A DNA stretch of 24,881 bases from Obelidium mucronatum. Lineage: Eukaryota; Chytridiomycota; Chytridiomycetes; Chytridiales; Chytriomycetaceae. Every line of letters begins with the position of its first letter. Position 1 is the stretch's first letter. Location: the NCBI GenBank assembly GCA_025765595.1, contig JAIVFH010000357.1:1-24881 (forward strand), in the 5' to 3' direction. Positions 8,851 through 18,745 of this stretch are shown in pieces. The notes beneath the pieces are model-generated. The model had not been told where the DNA came from. It saw only the letters and a program-made list of their open reading frames with translations, and did not search any database. The position numbers and the translations under genes are program-made.

Positions 8851-9542
8851 TTATTTTCGTGAACGCCAATAATCCAATAAAAATATATCACAAGAGCAAA
8901 GCTGGAAACACAAAACCAACACACTTTACACCATCATTCACTCTCAAATCACACAAAACGAGTCTCTCCATACTCAACAACTCAATAGGAATATTCCCAC
9001 TTAGTCTGTTTCGGAACAAGTGGAGATACATGAGACGATTCAAGTTGCCAAGCTCTTTCGGCACGGGCCCTGTCAAGTTGTTTCCAGATAACACCAAATT
9101 TTCGAGGTTAACCAAGTTCCCGAGTTGGATGGGAATCGGGCCGGATAATTGATTTTTGCCCAGCCAGAGGGCTTTTAGCTTGACAAGGTTCCCGAGAGAA
9201 GGTGGAAGTGTCCCTGTGAGGTTGTTCGCATCCATTGCCAGAAAATTGAGGTGAGCAAGGTTTCCTATTCCGTCAGGGATACAGCCGGATAATTCGCAAT
9301 GAGAAAGGTTGAGGTATGTCAAGTTCTTGAGATGTTCAATTTCGTCAGGGATTGTGCCGCCGAGTTTGTTTCCACTGAGTTCAAGCCGTTGAAGGTGTGC
9401 CAACGATTTGATTTCAGGAGATATCGGATTCACGAATCCACTCAAAGTTATTGAAACGAGAGAGGTCACGAGGAATAAAGAGTGAGGTATTGGCTGACAA
9501 AATCCTTGCCATTTGATGGTTTGCTTTCCTGAAAGAGCTGTT

Positions 9543-9550
9543 TTTGCGTA
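9543..9550. repeat. Left 8-bp target-site duplication (TTTGCGTA)
   Basis: TTTGCGTA directly precedes the left transposon end and is repeated exactly at 12873-12880. Eight-base duplications are the signature of hAT insertion. Confidence 0.95.
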
Positions 9551-9559
9551 TAGGGATGG
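9551..9559 (+). repeat. hAT left terminal inverted repeat
   Basis: TAGGGATGG at the left end, matched exactly in inverse orientation at the right end (12864-12872). Nearby similarity continues imperfectly (ggtacccg on the left, cgggtacc-like on the right). Confidence 0.9.
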
Positions 9560-10063
9560 CGATTTGGTACCCGTTATCCGGACCTGGTCAGGTTAACCTG
9601 GTCACGTGACATGACCAGGTTTTGGTTTTTGTGTGGGAACCGACACCCGAAAAAAAAGTCTCGAAGGATGGATCGAACCCCACTCCTCGGATCATCCGCA
9701 CTACCAGCACCAAGCGTCACCAGAACGTTTAGCACAGCAATTGAAAACAGACATTTTTAATAAAGGAGATCACGTTGGTTTTGAGTAAGTGAGAGTACTG
9801 CAAGTATGCAGCAAATAATTGCTCACATCTTGTGTTCGCTCACAAAACGTCAAAACTACTGCTATTTCAAATCTCAAGATGTGGAGACAAGAGAGTGAGT
9901 CGTGACATGGCTCAACCTTTAATTATGAAAGCCACCAAGCCTTTGACTGAACTGTATCGGAAACAGCTTCTAAAACTGCAAGGAACAAAGATCTTATCTT
10001 TATTTAATTTTCCTGAACTCTTTGCTTTTTTTTCAGAACTGAAACTGAACTGACAATCCAAAC

Positions 10064-12660
10064 ATGTCAGACTCTGAATCTGAAGACGAAGTCCTGCTGG
10101 AGACACCATCCAAGCGACGAAAGAGAATGGCAGCACCAGCCGATGAATCTGAGCCCCAGCTTCTGAACATATCTCCACCAAGTCCAAGTCCCAGGGAAAG
10201 TCCTCGAAAAGTACTTCAGTTCCAACTGCCGCATGTGAACAGAAAATCAAAGAAGGTAGATTATGGGCTGAAGGCTGCCGATTTCAAAGAAGTACAGCCC
10301 ATGAAAGATGGATCCAGCCGCCTTTGGTTGGATAAGTACTTTAAACGAATCGAGATCAAACTTGGACGTGAATGTGGTTTGCAACCGGGGGCAAGATATG
10401 ATATCTGCCTCGCTTTTCACCAAGGACATACTCAGGTTCCGTGCAGCTGGGCACAAAAAACTGATGGTCAAGGATCTCTTACCAATATGAAGTCTCACTT
10501 GCAAAGCGCCCATGGTTCAGTTGTTTCTTTGATGGATCCAGAGCTCAGAAGAACACTGTTGGGAGACAGCAAATCCCAAACAAAACTGCGTTCCGATGGC
10601 ACAGCAAAAGTCTCGGTTACAACATTATTTATTTAAAAAGGAGTACTTTGCCCTCAGCTCACTTGAAGTAAAAGATGCACTTGCAAAGCATATAATCCTT
10701 GACATTGCGCCTTTGGGTGTGAGCGAGAGACGTGGCTTCAGACAAATGATTGCGGATTTCCGCCCAGACATACGGCTTCCTGCAAGATCCACAATGAAAT
10801 CCCACATCAAAGATCTCTGTGAGAAAGGTCGAGCTGCTATCTGCAAGATTTTAAAGTCTGCAGATTCACAGGTATTGTTTGCCCTCAGCCAACACTGTCC
10901 CTTAAACCCACATTTATTCAATAGATCTGTATTACACTCGACATCTGGACTTCTAGGGACAACAAAGTTGCCTATCTTGGAATTACTGGCCACTTTGTTT
11001 CCAATTTTACTATTCAAGCTTGTGTGTTGGATATTGTGCCGTTGTCTGGCACCCATGAAGGAAGAAATATAGCAAAAAAAGTTATTGAGGTCCTGCGTGA
11101 GAATGGTGTCTGGGACCGGTTTTTCACTGTTACCTCAGATAATGCTAGCAACAATGACACTATGGTGGAGGCGTTAGTTGAAACATTGATTGAGGAGATG
11201 GATGAAGATCTTTCCCCTGAAGATTATGCAGTTGAAATCCATATTCGCTGTTGGGCACATGTGCTTGATTTGGCTGTCAAAGGTTTTTTTTTTTCTTTGG
11301 GAAGTCGCTTATGATCTTATCTATTTAACCAGCCTTCTTGGAGCCGTTTCGAGTGGAAGACAGTGCCATAACAAAGCTACATGGATTTGTTGTTGCTTTG
11401 AAGGACTCCCCACAAAGGGTTGAAGCTCTGGAGCAGGCTTGGATTTCTACTGGTAACAGCAAAAAGGATTTTTTAATGGTAATCCTAGACGTCCAAACTC
11501 GATGGTACTCTACCTATGATATGATCCACCGCGCATTGTATTTGAAACCGGCAATCGCGAAGTTGATGGAGCTGGATGTGTATCAAGACTTTCAAATTGG
11601 GAAGAAGCAGTGGGACGAACTGGAGGTGCTTCTAAGGTTTCTGGGTCCCTGCAAAAATTCAGTTAAGCATCTCATGGGCCACAGTTACGTGACTGCCTCT
11701 GATGTGATTCCAACATACGATGATTTGTTTGATCAAGTTGGTGAGTCGACACTTTTTTTTTTAATCGCTGCATGCATTATATCCCAATTATAAACAATAG
11801 ATCGATTCAAGACCTTCATTGACAGTCCTTTATTTGCGAAAAAACATGGGTTGACATTCAAGAATCGTTTAGTAGATGCAGCAACATTCTTTGACGAAAA
11901 GCTGCAAAAATACTGGAGCAAAGCTTCTCCATACCTCTCCATTGCGACAATATTTGATCCGAACTACAATTTGGCATTCTTTTTGGATCGGCGACTGGCA
12001 ATCATTGAGGCTGATAAAGAAACTGCAGATGACAGTGTTGACGAAAAAGAACTATTGGCTCACCGCCAAGTGAACGATGAGTTCCTAACTCGTGCTAGAC
12101 AAATTTGGTCATCTAAATACAAGCCCACTGCACCGGAATCTGCACCTGCTGTGGCAAATGACCGCAATGGTTCTAATCATCGAACAGGATTGGGAGGTCA
12201 GGATGCAAACTACCATGAGTTCAAGCGTCGATTGGGTGCGCCAAAGTCCAAAAAAGGAGGAGCTTCGAATTTGGACCGTGACGAATTCGAGGAGTATGTA
12301 TTTGTACAGCCTTTATAATTTATTAACTAACGAATTTTTTGCACCAGATACTTGAAGCTGGGTCAGCTTTCTGATGTCAATCCGTTGAAGTGGTGGGAAG
12401 CAAATAAGAAAGCATATCCAAACCTTTGGAAAATGGCTGTCGACTTCTTGGCAATTGCGGCATCCTCCGTCCCTTCAGAACGATTATTTTCAGATGCAGG
12501 AAACATTATTACGGACAAGCGCAACCGATTAACGCCGGATACAGCGGGATCTTTGATTTGCACTCATAACTGGTATACTAGCGGCACACTCTCGTTCAAT
12601 ACCAAGGCCGCTTCATCTCTTGCGTTGAATCAGTATGGAAATCACACCCAATCGATCTGA
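10064..12660 (+). CDS. hAT transposase (frameshifted near 10620-10640)
   Basis: Cut-and-paste transposase. Exons, after the first frame: to 10871, 10925-11282, 11333-11740, 11801-12293 and 12348-12660; introns are 50-60 bp with GT-AG. An acidic/basic N-terminus (MSDSESEDEV, KRRKR) leads to a BED-finger-like segment (SRLWLDKYF, VPCSW, HLQSAH) whose Cys pair looks degenerate. The core has LDIWTSRDNKVAYLGITGHF (first catalytic Asp), VTSDNASNND (second Asp) and IRCWAHVLDLAVK. The C-terminal dimerisation region reads WWEANKKAYPNLWKMAVDFL and SVPSERLFSDAGNIITDKRN. After SVTTLFI at 10636 the first frame stops, while the next frame continues KKEYFALSSLEVKDAL, so one base has been lost or gained; no plausible intron repairs it. 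All other exons join cleanly. Full activity is unlikely as assembled. Confidence 0.93.
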
Positions 12661-12863
12661 GTCTCTTGTTAGTTATTCTTTGGTTTCTTTTTTTTTTATT
12701 ACTTTTATTTTGTTTTTTAAGAATAAAAACCCGCTGGCCGCACCAACGTCACCCCAACCCAGCAACCCTAACCGGAGCCAACCTGGCATGACCAGTTTTC
12801 AATCGCCAGTCCCAGGTAAACCCGATGACTCATACCCGCAGGTACCGGGTTTTCGCCAGGTAA

Positions 12864-12872
12864 CCATCCCTA
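12864..12872 (-). repeat. hAT right terminal inverted repeat
   Basis: CCATCCCTA, the exact inverse of the left end TAGGGATGG. Confidence 0.9.
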
Positions 12873-12880
12873 TTTGCGTA
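12873..12880. repeat. Right 8-bp target-site duplication (TTTGCGTA)
   Basis: Exact copy of 9543-9550; these bases belong to the F-box/LRR gene, where they encode part of PYAK on the minus strand. Confidence 0.95.
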
Positions 12881-13388
12881 CGGAATTTGAAAGGATTCGG
12901 GGCCTTGTAGAAAAACTGAATCGAGTTCGGAGTTGTGCTCTTGCGACAATGATTGTTGGATTTGGAGTTCAAAGGTCTTGAGGGGGTTGTTTGAAAAGTA
13001 GAGGGTAGTCAAAAGGCTATTGAACCGGGAGGAGATCCGTCGGTACTTGAAGACTTGGCGGTGAGGAACGCGTAAAAAGATATGGGTGATGAGTTCGTTT
13101 CGTACAGATTATTAAGCCTCATCGAGTAGGAGGAATATCTTTCAATATTATTAACACACCTGAAGATTCTCTTAGATTGGCAGAGTCTTTGGCTTTTTGG
13201 CTGTTTCGATGGACGAGTTTCTGGTTGATCAGAGACAAGGCCGGAAGAGATTCTTCAAGCTTCTCGATAATTGAAGTATTTGAAGCAAGCGACTGAGCAT
13301 ATTCCCCACTGCGTCTCGAAGGGTTGCTGAAGGGAAAAGACGCGTTTATTATTGGCATCTACAATTGTTTGTGGCAATTTCAATTTCA

Positions 13389-14692
13389 ATGTCCCACGCA
13401 ATCGAGCCAAAGACACCAAAACGCACTCGGAACATTCTCTCCAAAGAAGAAAACCAGATTGAAACCAGCGCCAAATGCAAACAGCTCTTTGAAATGGGCT
13501 TTGAAGACAATGCTCTGAACCAACTTGCACTCGAAGCAACAGTCAACGGAACACTGGATGAAGCAATCGATTACCTTCTGTTCAACATCAACAGCAACAT
13601 CGAGTTTCACTCTAACATCAGTCAGAATCCTGTTTTGGACAAACAGTCTCTGGAACACGTTCCCTTGTTTGTGTCTTGGCTCTTTGCATCACACCGATTG
13701 CCCCATCCAGACTCTATTGTCCCTGTGGATTCTCTCGACACGCTCGGCCTTTCTTCAGTGTTTTATCCCTCCGGAAGAGCGCCTTCCACTTCGGCTTTCG
13801 TGGGAAAACACAAGGTGGCAAAGCCAATGGAAAAGGCACAACTCAAACTCTGGACTTCATCAAAGACACGACCATTCAATCCATGTCAGAAATCCGTATC
13901 TATATCTCACAGTGCTTTTGTCGTGATTCCGAGTTTAATTCTGACGGGACTGCAATATGAAGGGATGGGCGTAATGGAAGATGGTGATTCTGGAAACGCG
14001 TATGGGAATATCGCAATGTCCTCGTGTCCTGGGGAGAAGGAAAGGGATTTGGACTTTGATTTTGCGCATTTTGCGAGTTTGAAGATTAAGGCTGTTGTAT
14101 GGTTTGTGTTTTTTTTTGTTTCTCTTTGACAAAGGAATACTGCTGAGGAATTCCTGCAGTTGTCTTCGCGATGTCACTTTAGATACGCTATGCGCGCCGT
14201 TTGATGAATATCAAGAAGTAGCTTCAAAATATGGAATCGAGGTCCTGCGAATTCCAATGCGTTCTGGAGACTGTCCGAAAAATATCAAAGCAGTTACAGC
14301 AGTGATTGAACAGATGGATCAGGTTTTGAGAAACAGTGGAAATGTATTGATTCATTGTAAAGCAGGTGAAAGTTCCTCTTTGAGTACAAGGTTGACATCT
14401 TTGTATTTTTAGGTATAGGAAGAGCTGGGGTCGTTGCTAGCTGTTTTTTGCTTCGGAAACACTTTGTAACGACTGCAGAACGTGCGATTCAGTTTGTTCG
14501 AATCAGACGAGTTAAAAATAATGCATTTCAAGTTCCGCGTTTCTTTCCATAGCTAAACCCCGTTTTTTCTTCTTTCTCATCGGTTGCGAATAGAGTCTGA
14601 ATGCAGTCGAAACCACCCGTCAAGAAGAATTCATCCAGAATTATTTGAATCAAGAATGTCAAATGAGAAACGAATGGACATCAATCAAGTGA
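13389..14692 (+). CDS. UBA-domain plus dual-specificity (CDKN3/KAP-like) protein phosphatase, about 378 aa
   Basis: Exons 13389-14101, 14160-14365, 14413-14531 and 14594-14692 join in frame. Residues 28-64 form a UBA domain (AKCKQLFEMGFEDNALNQLA ... GTLDEAIDYLL, with the MGF loop), which normally binds ubiquitin. After a linker of about 140 residues comes a phosphatase of the KAP/CDKN3-like class: YGNIAMSSCPGEK (about residue 210), DFAHFASLKIKAVV, FDEYQEVASKYGIEVLRIPM with the Asp of SGDCP as likely general acid, then the catalytic loop HCKAGIGRAG (C304, R310; the CX5R motif). The tail FVRIRRVKNNAFQ and TRQEEFIQNYLNQ matches the family's last helices. The first splice junction is the least certain; ttcctgcag at 14151-14159 is the best acceptor, giving VVCCLRDV. 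The last donor (GTTCCG) is weak. It lies 266 bp from the broken F-box/LRR gene and converges with Bdp1. Confidence 0.85.
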
Positions 14693-14801
14693 GAGAGACA
14701 AAATGAGCACGACCGGAAATCATTTGATAACTTTGAACAATTATATTGCACTTCGATAATACTCTGACGTTTAAATAAAATGAACTCAATCCATCAATCC
14801 A

Positions 14802-17467
14802 TCAATATTCCATGCCTTCACCATCGTCTTCATCTCCACCATACATTTCTGTATCATTAACAAGATCTCCATCTTCCTCGCCAGCAGCGTCTTCGATTCC
14901 CGTTGCTGCCGCCACGGTTTTATTGGATGTACTGAAGCTAGATTGGATAGGTTTTCCAATTGGTTTCCCCACTGATGAAGATGGCCCAGATGTAGGTTTT
15001 CCTTTACCGATTTTTGGAATTTGACGGATTGAACTGGTCGTGGTAGTGACGCTTGGTGCTGGTTCTGAAACTTCCTGGACTTCTGGGGCTGCTTCTGGAA
15101 CTATTAGAGGCGGCGATACATCTGCAGTTGGCGGCGCGGCTGTCGGTGTCGATAGCGGTTTGGGTTTTACAGTTGGTTTCGGTTTAAATGAAGGTTTGAA
15201 TTTGAGAGACCCGGCGCCGCCGCCCCCCGATGCACTGATTACAGGTGGTGGTCTCGTTGGACTCACTGACCGTGTGGGGCTTTGACTGGATGATCGTTTC
15301 CGTTTTGTGGGACTGTTTTTCTTTGTTGGTGAAAGTTCCCCGTTGTTGTTGGTTGGTGCTGTAGATGTGTTGATTGCGGGCGGTTTGGTTGGTTTCGTGG
15401 TTGGTTTTGGTTTAATGTTCATTTTGCTAGTGGCAACAGATCGTTGAAACAGGGCTTGTAAAACTGCGGTTGTAGCAGTGATAGCTGGTTCCGGTGTATC
15501 CTCTCTTGGAATCGGGGTGGCGGTTTCGGGATTTTGGCTGGCACTTCCTGAGGATGATCCGTTCCTGGGATCTGAAGGATCTCGTTTCTCTGATGATTCG
15601 TCTCCGTCTTCTTTTGAGGATAATGCTTCTTCAGGTTGGTCAGTTGACGAATCTTCTTTTGTCGGGCGACCGCGATTCACACGAATATTCATTTTCTCGG
15701 CATGGTTGTCCTTCATTTCTTGGATAACTTCTGCGGCTGTAGTTTTAAATAGAAGGGCGGTTACAAAACGATACAAGCAATTGTTATGTTAGCAATAATT
15801 CTGAACGTACGTATCGTCAGTCGATTCTTCAATGCATGTGTTATCTTGGCAGGATTCAATCTCTCCTCCGCATTGAACTTTAGTTTGATGTGTCGTCGTT
15901 GCAAATCAGGGAATAAATGGGATATAATTTCAAAGTCTGCTCCAAAATATTGCAAGTACTACTTGTTTTCAATAAAAAAAGATACCGAGAATTGATCAGC
16001 AACAAGGGAACGAGGTATTTGCTTTTGTCAATCTGTACCTTGTAAAAACGCTCGTTTGCTTCGGGGCTCCAAACGGTTCGGCGAATCTTGTTTACTCTGA
16101 AACTTGCACTCGTGATATGCTGAGTCCCTGCGCTTTCATCCACTACTTCCATGTCATCTCTATGTGCTTCTTCGAGAGCTTGAGTGTTTGGGGCGTCGAT
16201 AAAGAGGGAAGAGTCGTCAATTACTATTTTGCCGTCAATGATTTGAATACGTGGGCCTTGACTTGAGGTTGGTGCTGCAGATTGTGTTGATTGTGTCGGT
16301 TGGGTTGGGTTTAATGCGCCGCTGGTACGGGTTGGAATGTTTGGTGATCCTGGGGTGCTGTTTGTATTGCTAGGATGTAGTTTTGGTCGCCTAATGCATA
16401 CACAGATGTTTGAAAAAAAAGGCTCATGGAATTTAACTCTCCAAAAACATACCCTCTTTGTGAAGAACTAGTGGACCGGATCGAACTCGCGTTGGAAGCG
16501 ACACTCCTCGCGTCATCGTCATCGCTTCCTTCGGCACCTTCCACTTCCTCCTCATCACCACCACTACCCTTCTTTTTCTTTCCCTTTCTACCCCGCTGTT
16601 TCCGCAGATTTCTGGCCGCTTCTTTTTGCAGGTTTTCCAAAGCGCCACGACGCGAGGGTTTCAGCACATTGGATTGCAGACGAATAAGTTGAGTGATTGT
16701 GAGATGGCGGAGGTCGTCTTCTGTTTCAACTCTTGGTGGTGGAGAAGGAGCACGAGGTTCATCGGGTGTGTTATTGATTGCAATGGAGGGACGCCGGGTC
16801 GGTGAGATGCGGCGAGTTGGAGAAGATGGACGACGCGTAGGTGATACGGGGCGGGGTGTGCTTGATGAAGGGGTGCTGTTGTTTTGAGTCTGGTGAGGTT
16901 GGGCTGGAGGAGTTATTCCAGTTCCAAAAGGTTTCGAAATAACATTTCCCGTTTTGGCGCTAAAGATCTAAACAACAAATAAATAGAAATAAATTGAAGT
17001 GTTAGTCCTCCGTTTGTCATTGATTGATTAGTGATGGCTCAGTTTTCACCTTTGGCGGCATCAGAGGCCTAGATGGAATCAGCGGCGACTGCGGAGCCGA
17101 GGAGGGTGGGTCAATATCCCGACTGGTTTCAGGTACAGGTTGAATAGTTGGTTTAATGATTGGCTTCAGAGGTTGTTGTTGTTGCTGTTGCTGATCGGGT
17201 TCAGTTACTTCAGTCGAAGGAAAGTGAACTCTTTTGTTTGAGTTATCAATCTGCACAGAAAGACCAATTGCGGCTTCTCTGATACTCTGTTGGGATTGTT
17301 GTGTTTGTTGTTCGACAGGTTGAGTTTGCTCTGGTTGAGACCGAGACACTGACTGAGACTGAGATGGCTGAGACTGAGTAGGCGGCTGACTGGGAGCACT
17401 GCTCGAAGCGCCAGGCGCCTTTGGCTTTACGCCTGGCTTGAACTTGAGGCCGCCCTGGCTTCTTGAC
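14802..17467 (-). CDS. BDP1: Transcription factor TFIIIB subunit B'' (Bdp1), first exon not found
   Basis: Bdp1 completes TFIIIB at RNA polymerase III promoters (tRNA, 5S, U6). Exons in transcript order are 17467-17050, 16967-16453, 16390-16039, 15958-15811 and 15736-14802, all joining in frame (about 789 residues). The extended SANT domain crosses exons 3-4: RRTVWSPEANERFYK, YLQYFGADFEIISHLFP, LQRRHIKLKFNAEERLNPAK. This is the diagnostic Bdp1 signature (WxxxxxxxFYxxLxxFGxDFxxI, RxIKxKFxxEE). The rest is low-complexity: a Gln/Ser-rich stretch with polyQ, SPTRR repeats, a basic/acidic patch (KKKKGSGGDEEE), Lys-Pro repeats and an acidic end (GGDEDDGEGMEY). GGLKFKPGVKPK at the start recurs as GSLKFKPSFKPK near residue 650. 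No in-frame ATG precedes exon 1; an acceptor (gtcgcag) sits at its edge, so a tiny upstream exon is needed, possibly overlapping the divergent small gene. Confidence 0.9.
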
Positions 17468-17539
17468 CTGCGACGAGACAAACATGGATTATTTCTTTTT
17501 ATTTTACTTTATTTTATTTTATTTCTCATCGATTAATCC

Positions 17540-17797
17540 ATGTCCCGCCTTGCGCGCCTCCGCGAGTGGACTCGAGTGAATCCGTGGCAGGCGTCGTTTG
17601 CCGGCTGGTGAGCGTTGGAGTTTCCTAGCGAACATCGATCGGCCTAACCGTTTCCCAGGGGACTCATCACGCTGGGCGGCCTGACGTCGCTGACATTCGT
17701 AAGGGAAGACATGAGCTCGAAGCGCAAGCGGGAGTACCGCGAGCAGGTCGAGAGGGAGTTTGCCGCACGAGCATGCGGGCGAACAAGCGCAGGCTGA
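17540..17797 (+). CDS. Small single-helix membrane protein, 68 aa, GC-rich, unknown function
   Basis: Two exons, 17540-17607 and 17659-17797, splice in frame across a 51-bp intron (donor GTGAGC, acceptor tttcccag). The product starts MSRLARLREWTRVNPWQASF, has one hydrophobic helix (GWGLITLGGLTSLTFV) and ends in a strongly charged tail (SSKRKREYREQVEREF). Arg-rich N-terminus, one helix and charged C-terminus are typical of small mitochondrial inner-membrane subunits or assembly factors, but no family was recognised. GC content is far above the flanking AT-rich sequence. It is divergent from Bdp1, with only 72 bp to the first recognised Bdp1 exon, and convergent with uS19m (63 bp between stops). 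The clean splice and coding-like composition support a real gene. Confidence 0.6.
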
Positions 17798-17860
17798 TCA
17801 CACAAAACACAAAGAATAACAGCGCATTGCATGGATTCATCGGGTTTTATTGGAAGCGAG

Positions 17861-18226
17861 TTACTTCTTGTCCTTGGTGTACACTGCCCTCTTTTTCGTC
17901 GGCGCAAACTCCCCCAGCTTGCGATTAACCATCTGCTCCGTGACAAGAACAGGCAGATAGTCTTTTCCATTATGCACCTAACAGTACAGAAGAAAGCCGA
18001 TTCAGTTTCATGATTTAATGCGTCGTTTCCCACGAATTTCTCGATCATCTGAAGTTGAAGACAGTTCTGTTCTTACCAGAAACCTTCGTCCAATGTGCGA
18101 TGGTAAGATGGTACTTGCTCGGGCCATTGTTTTAACTCCAGCTGATGCGTCTTTTGGAGCTGCTGGAAGCGGCGTGAAGAAAGGTCCCTTCCATACACTT
18201 CGTAGGTTGATTCGAGTTGGATGCAT
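17861..18226 (-). CDS. Mitochondrial small-subunit ribosomal protein uS19m (S19), 88 aa
   Basis: Component of the mitoribosomal small-subunit head. Exons 18226-18077 and 17977-17861 join in frame over a 99-bp intron (donor GTAAGA, acceptor tgttag). The classic S19 motifs are present in order: RSVWKGPFF near the start, [17 protein letters not shown], then [16 protein letters not shown] and [20 protein letters not shown]. Length (88 aa) equals bacterial S19. The N-terminal [10 protein letters not shown] is short; mitochondrial S19 often has little or no cleavable presequence. The next minus-strand gene upstream ends only 66 bp before the start. Confidence 0.94.
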
Positions 18227-18292
18227 CGCAAATGTTTTGGATAAAAATCAAAAAAATAGAAGGAAGATAATACAAATATTAAATATAACAAT

Positions 18293-18526
18293 TTAATAAG
18301 CACCATTTGATTTGATAATAGAAAGGATGACAATTCTCAAACCTCGCTGTTTGATCCCATACTAAAATAATACATATTCAGATAATTTAAATGCATGGAA
18401 CAGTTAGCGGAAAAAAAACCCAACCTCTTTTAAATCCCCTTCCGTGACTCTCATCATTAGCTGCTTGAAATTGATTGCCTGTTCCGAGAAAATCCTTCTT
18501 GTCAGGTCAACTTCAACATCACTCAT
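18293..18526 (-). CDS. Probable SAM-like domain protein, 5' end unresolved
   Basis: Exons 18526-18425 and 18361-18293 join in frame over a 63-bp intron. The product reads MSDVEVDLTRRIFSEQ, AINFKQLMMRVTEGDLKEYG and IKQRGLRIVILSIIKS, ending NGAY. The second half fits the last helices of a sterile alpha motif (F-L-LxxLTExDLKExGIxxxGxRxxIL). The first SAM helices should lie upstream. An open segment at about 18617-18670 (LSIKQNQENALKDIAE) may be an upstream exon, but its phase does not match, so the model is incomplete or the gene is a remnant. SAM domains mediate protein-protein contacts; no partner can be inferred. Confidence 0.45.
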
Positions 18527-18745
18527 TTCCTGATGCCCTTTCAAAGCTGTAAAGAAAAGTTTCGCGCTTTACGATAAAAATAATGCGATTAAAGAATGAA
18601 TTGGTCGAAAAACTACTTTTCAGCAATATCCTTGAGCGCGTTCTCTTGATTTTGTTTTATCGAGAGTTTAATCTACCAAAAAAAGAAGATACCACTGAAG
18701 CCAGAACGCTATTGATTTTCCTTTCCTTTGGATTTATATTCGTTT

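Larger units (their letters stand above)
9551..12872 (+). mobile_element. hAT-superfamily DNA transposon, 3322 bp
   Basis: The ends are a 9-bp perfect terminal inverted repeat, TAGGGATGG (9551-9559) and CCATCCCTA (12864-12872), flanked by the 8-bp duplication TTTGCGTA. Inside, a plus-strand transposase spans 10064-12660. The left subterminal 110 bp is rich in palindromic motifs (cctggtcaggttaacctgg, tcacgtga, atgaccagg). The right subterminal region repeats related motifs (acctggcatgaccag, ggtaccgggt), consistent with transposase-binding sites. The perfect duplication and nearly open transposase point to recent insertion. The element lies in the opposite orientation to the LRR gene it disrupts. 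The 5' non-coding stretch 9560-10063 holds no other gene; it contains a minus-strand tRNA B-box-like motif. Confidence 0.96.
8888..13122 (-). pseudogene. F-box/LRR gene split by a hAT transposon
   Basis: Two parts of one frame flank the transposon. The right part (13122-12873) has MRLNNLYE, then an F-box-like helix (NELITHIFLRVPHRQVFKY, RRISSRFNSLLTT) and ESFQIPYA. The left part (9542-8888) continues KTALSGKQTIKWQGFCQ and then about seven plant-type LRRs (LxxLxLSxNxLxGxIPxEI), ending near PIELLSMERLVLCDL. Removing 9551-12880 restores the frame exactly at the junction (PYA|KTA). The same layout is seen in the paralogues at 18746-19786 and 19946-20921. A second defect precedes the insertion: MRLNNLYE matches the paralogue start MKLSNLYHE but is in a different frame from the F-box, which has an in-frame TAA just upstream. 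Net length without the element is not a multiple of three. The gene is non-functional as assembled. Confidence 0.88.

Noticed and set aside
8697..8924. Minus-strand ORF with two copies of a 23-residue repeat
   Set aside because: It only reflects the 69-bp duplication (69 is a multiple of three); no start context or homology.
9658..9730. Functional tRNA gene on the minus strand
   Set aside because: The B-box motif is good, but the T-stem and acceptor stem pair poorly and no clear D-arm or anticodon arm could be drawn.
13119..13358. 79-codon minus-strand ORF between the LRR gene and the phosphatase gene
   Set aside because: Starts 31 bp from a divergent gene and has no recognised motif; insufficient support.
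17644..18048. Minus-strand 134-codon ORF across uS19m and the small gene
   Set aside because: Antisense and off-frame to two better-supported spliced genes.
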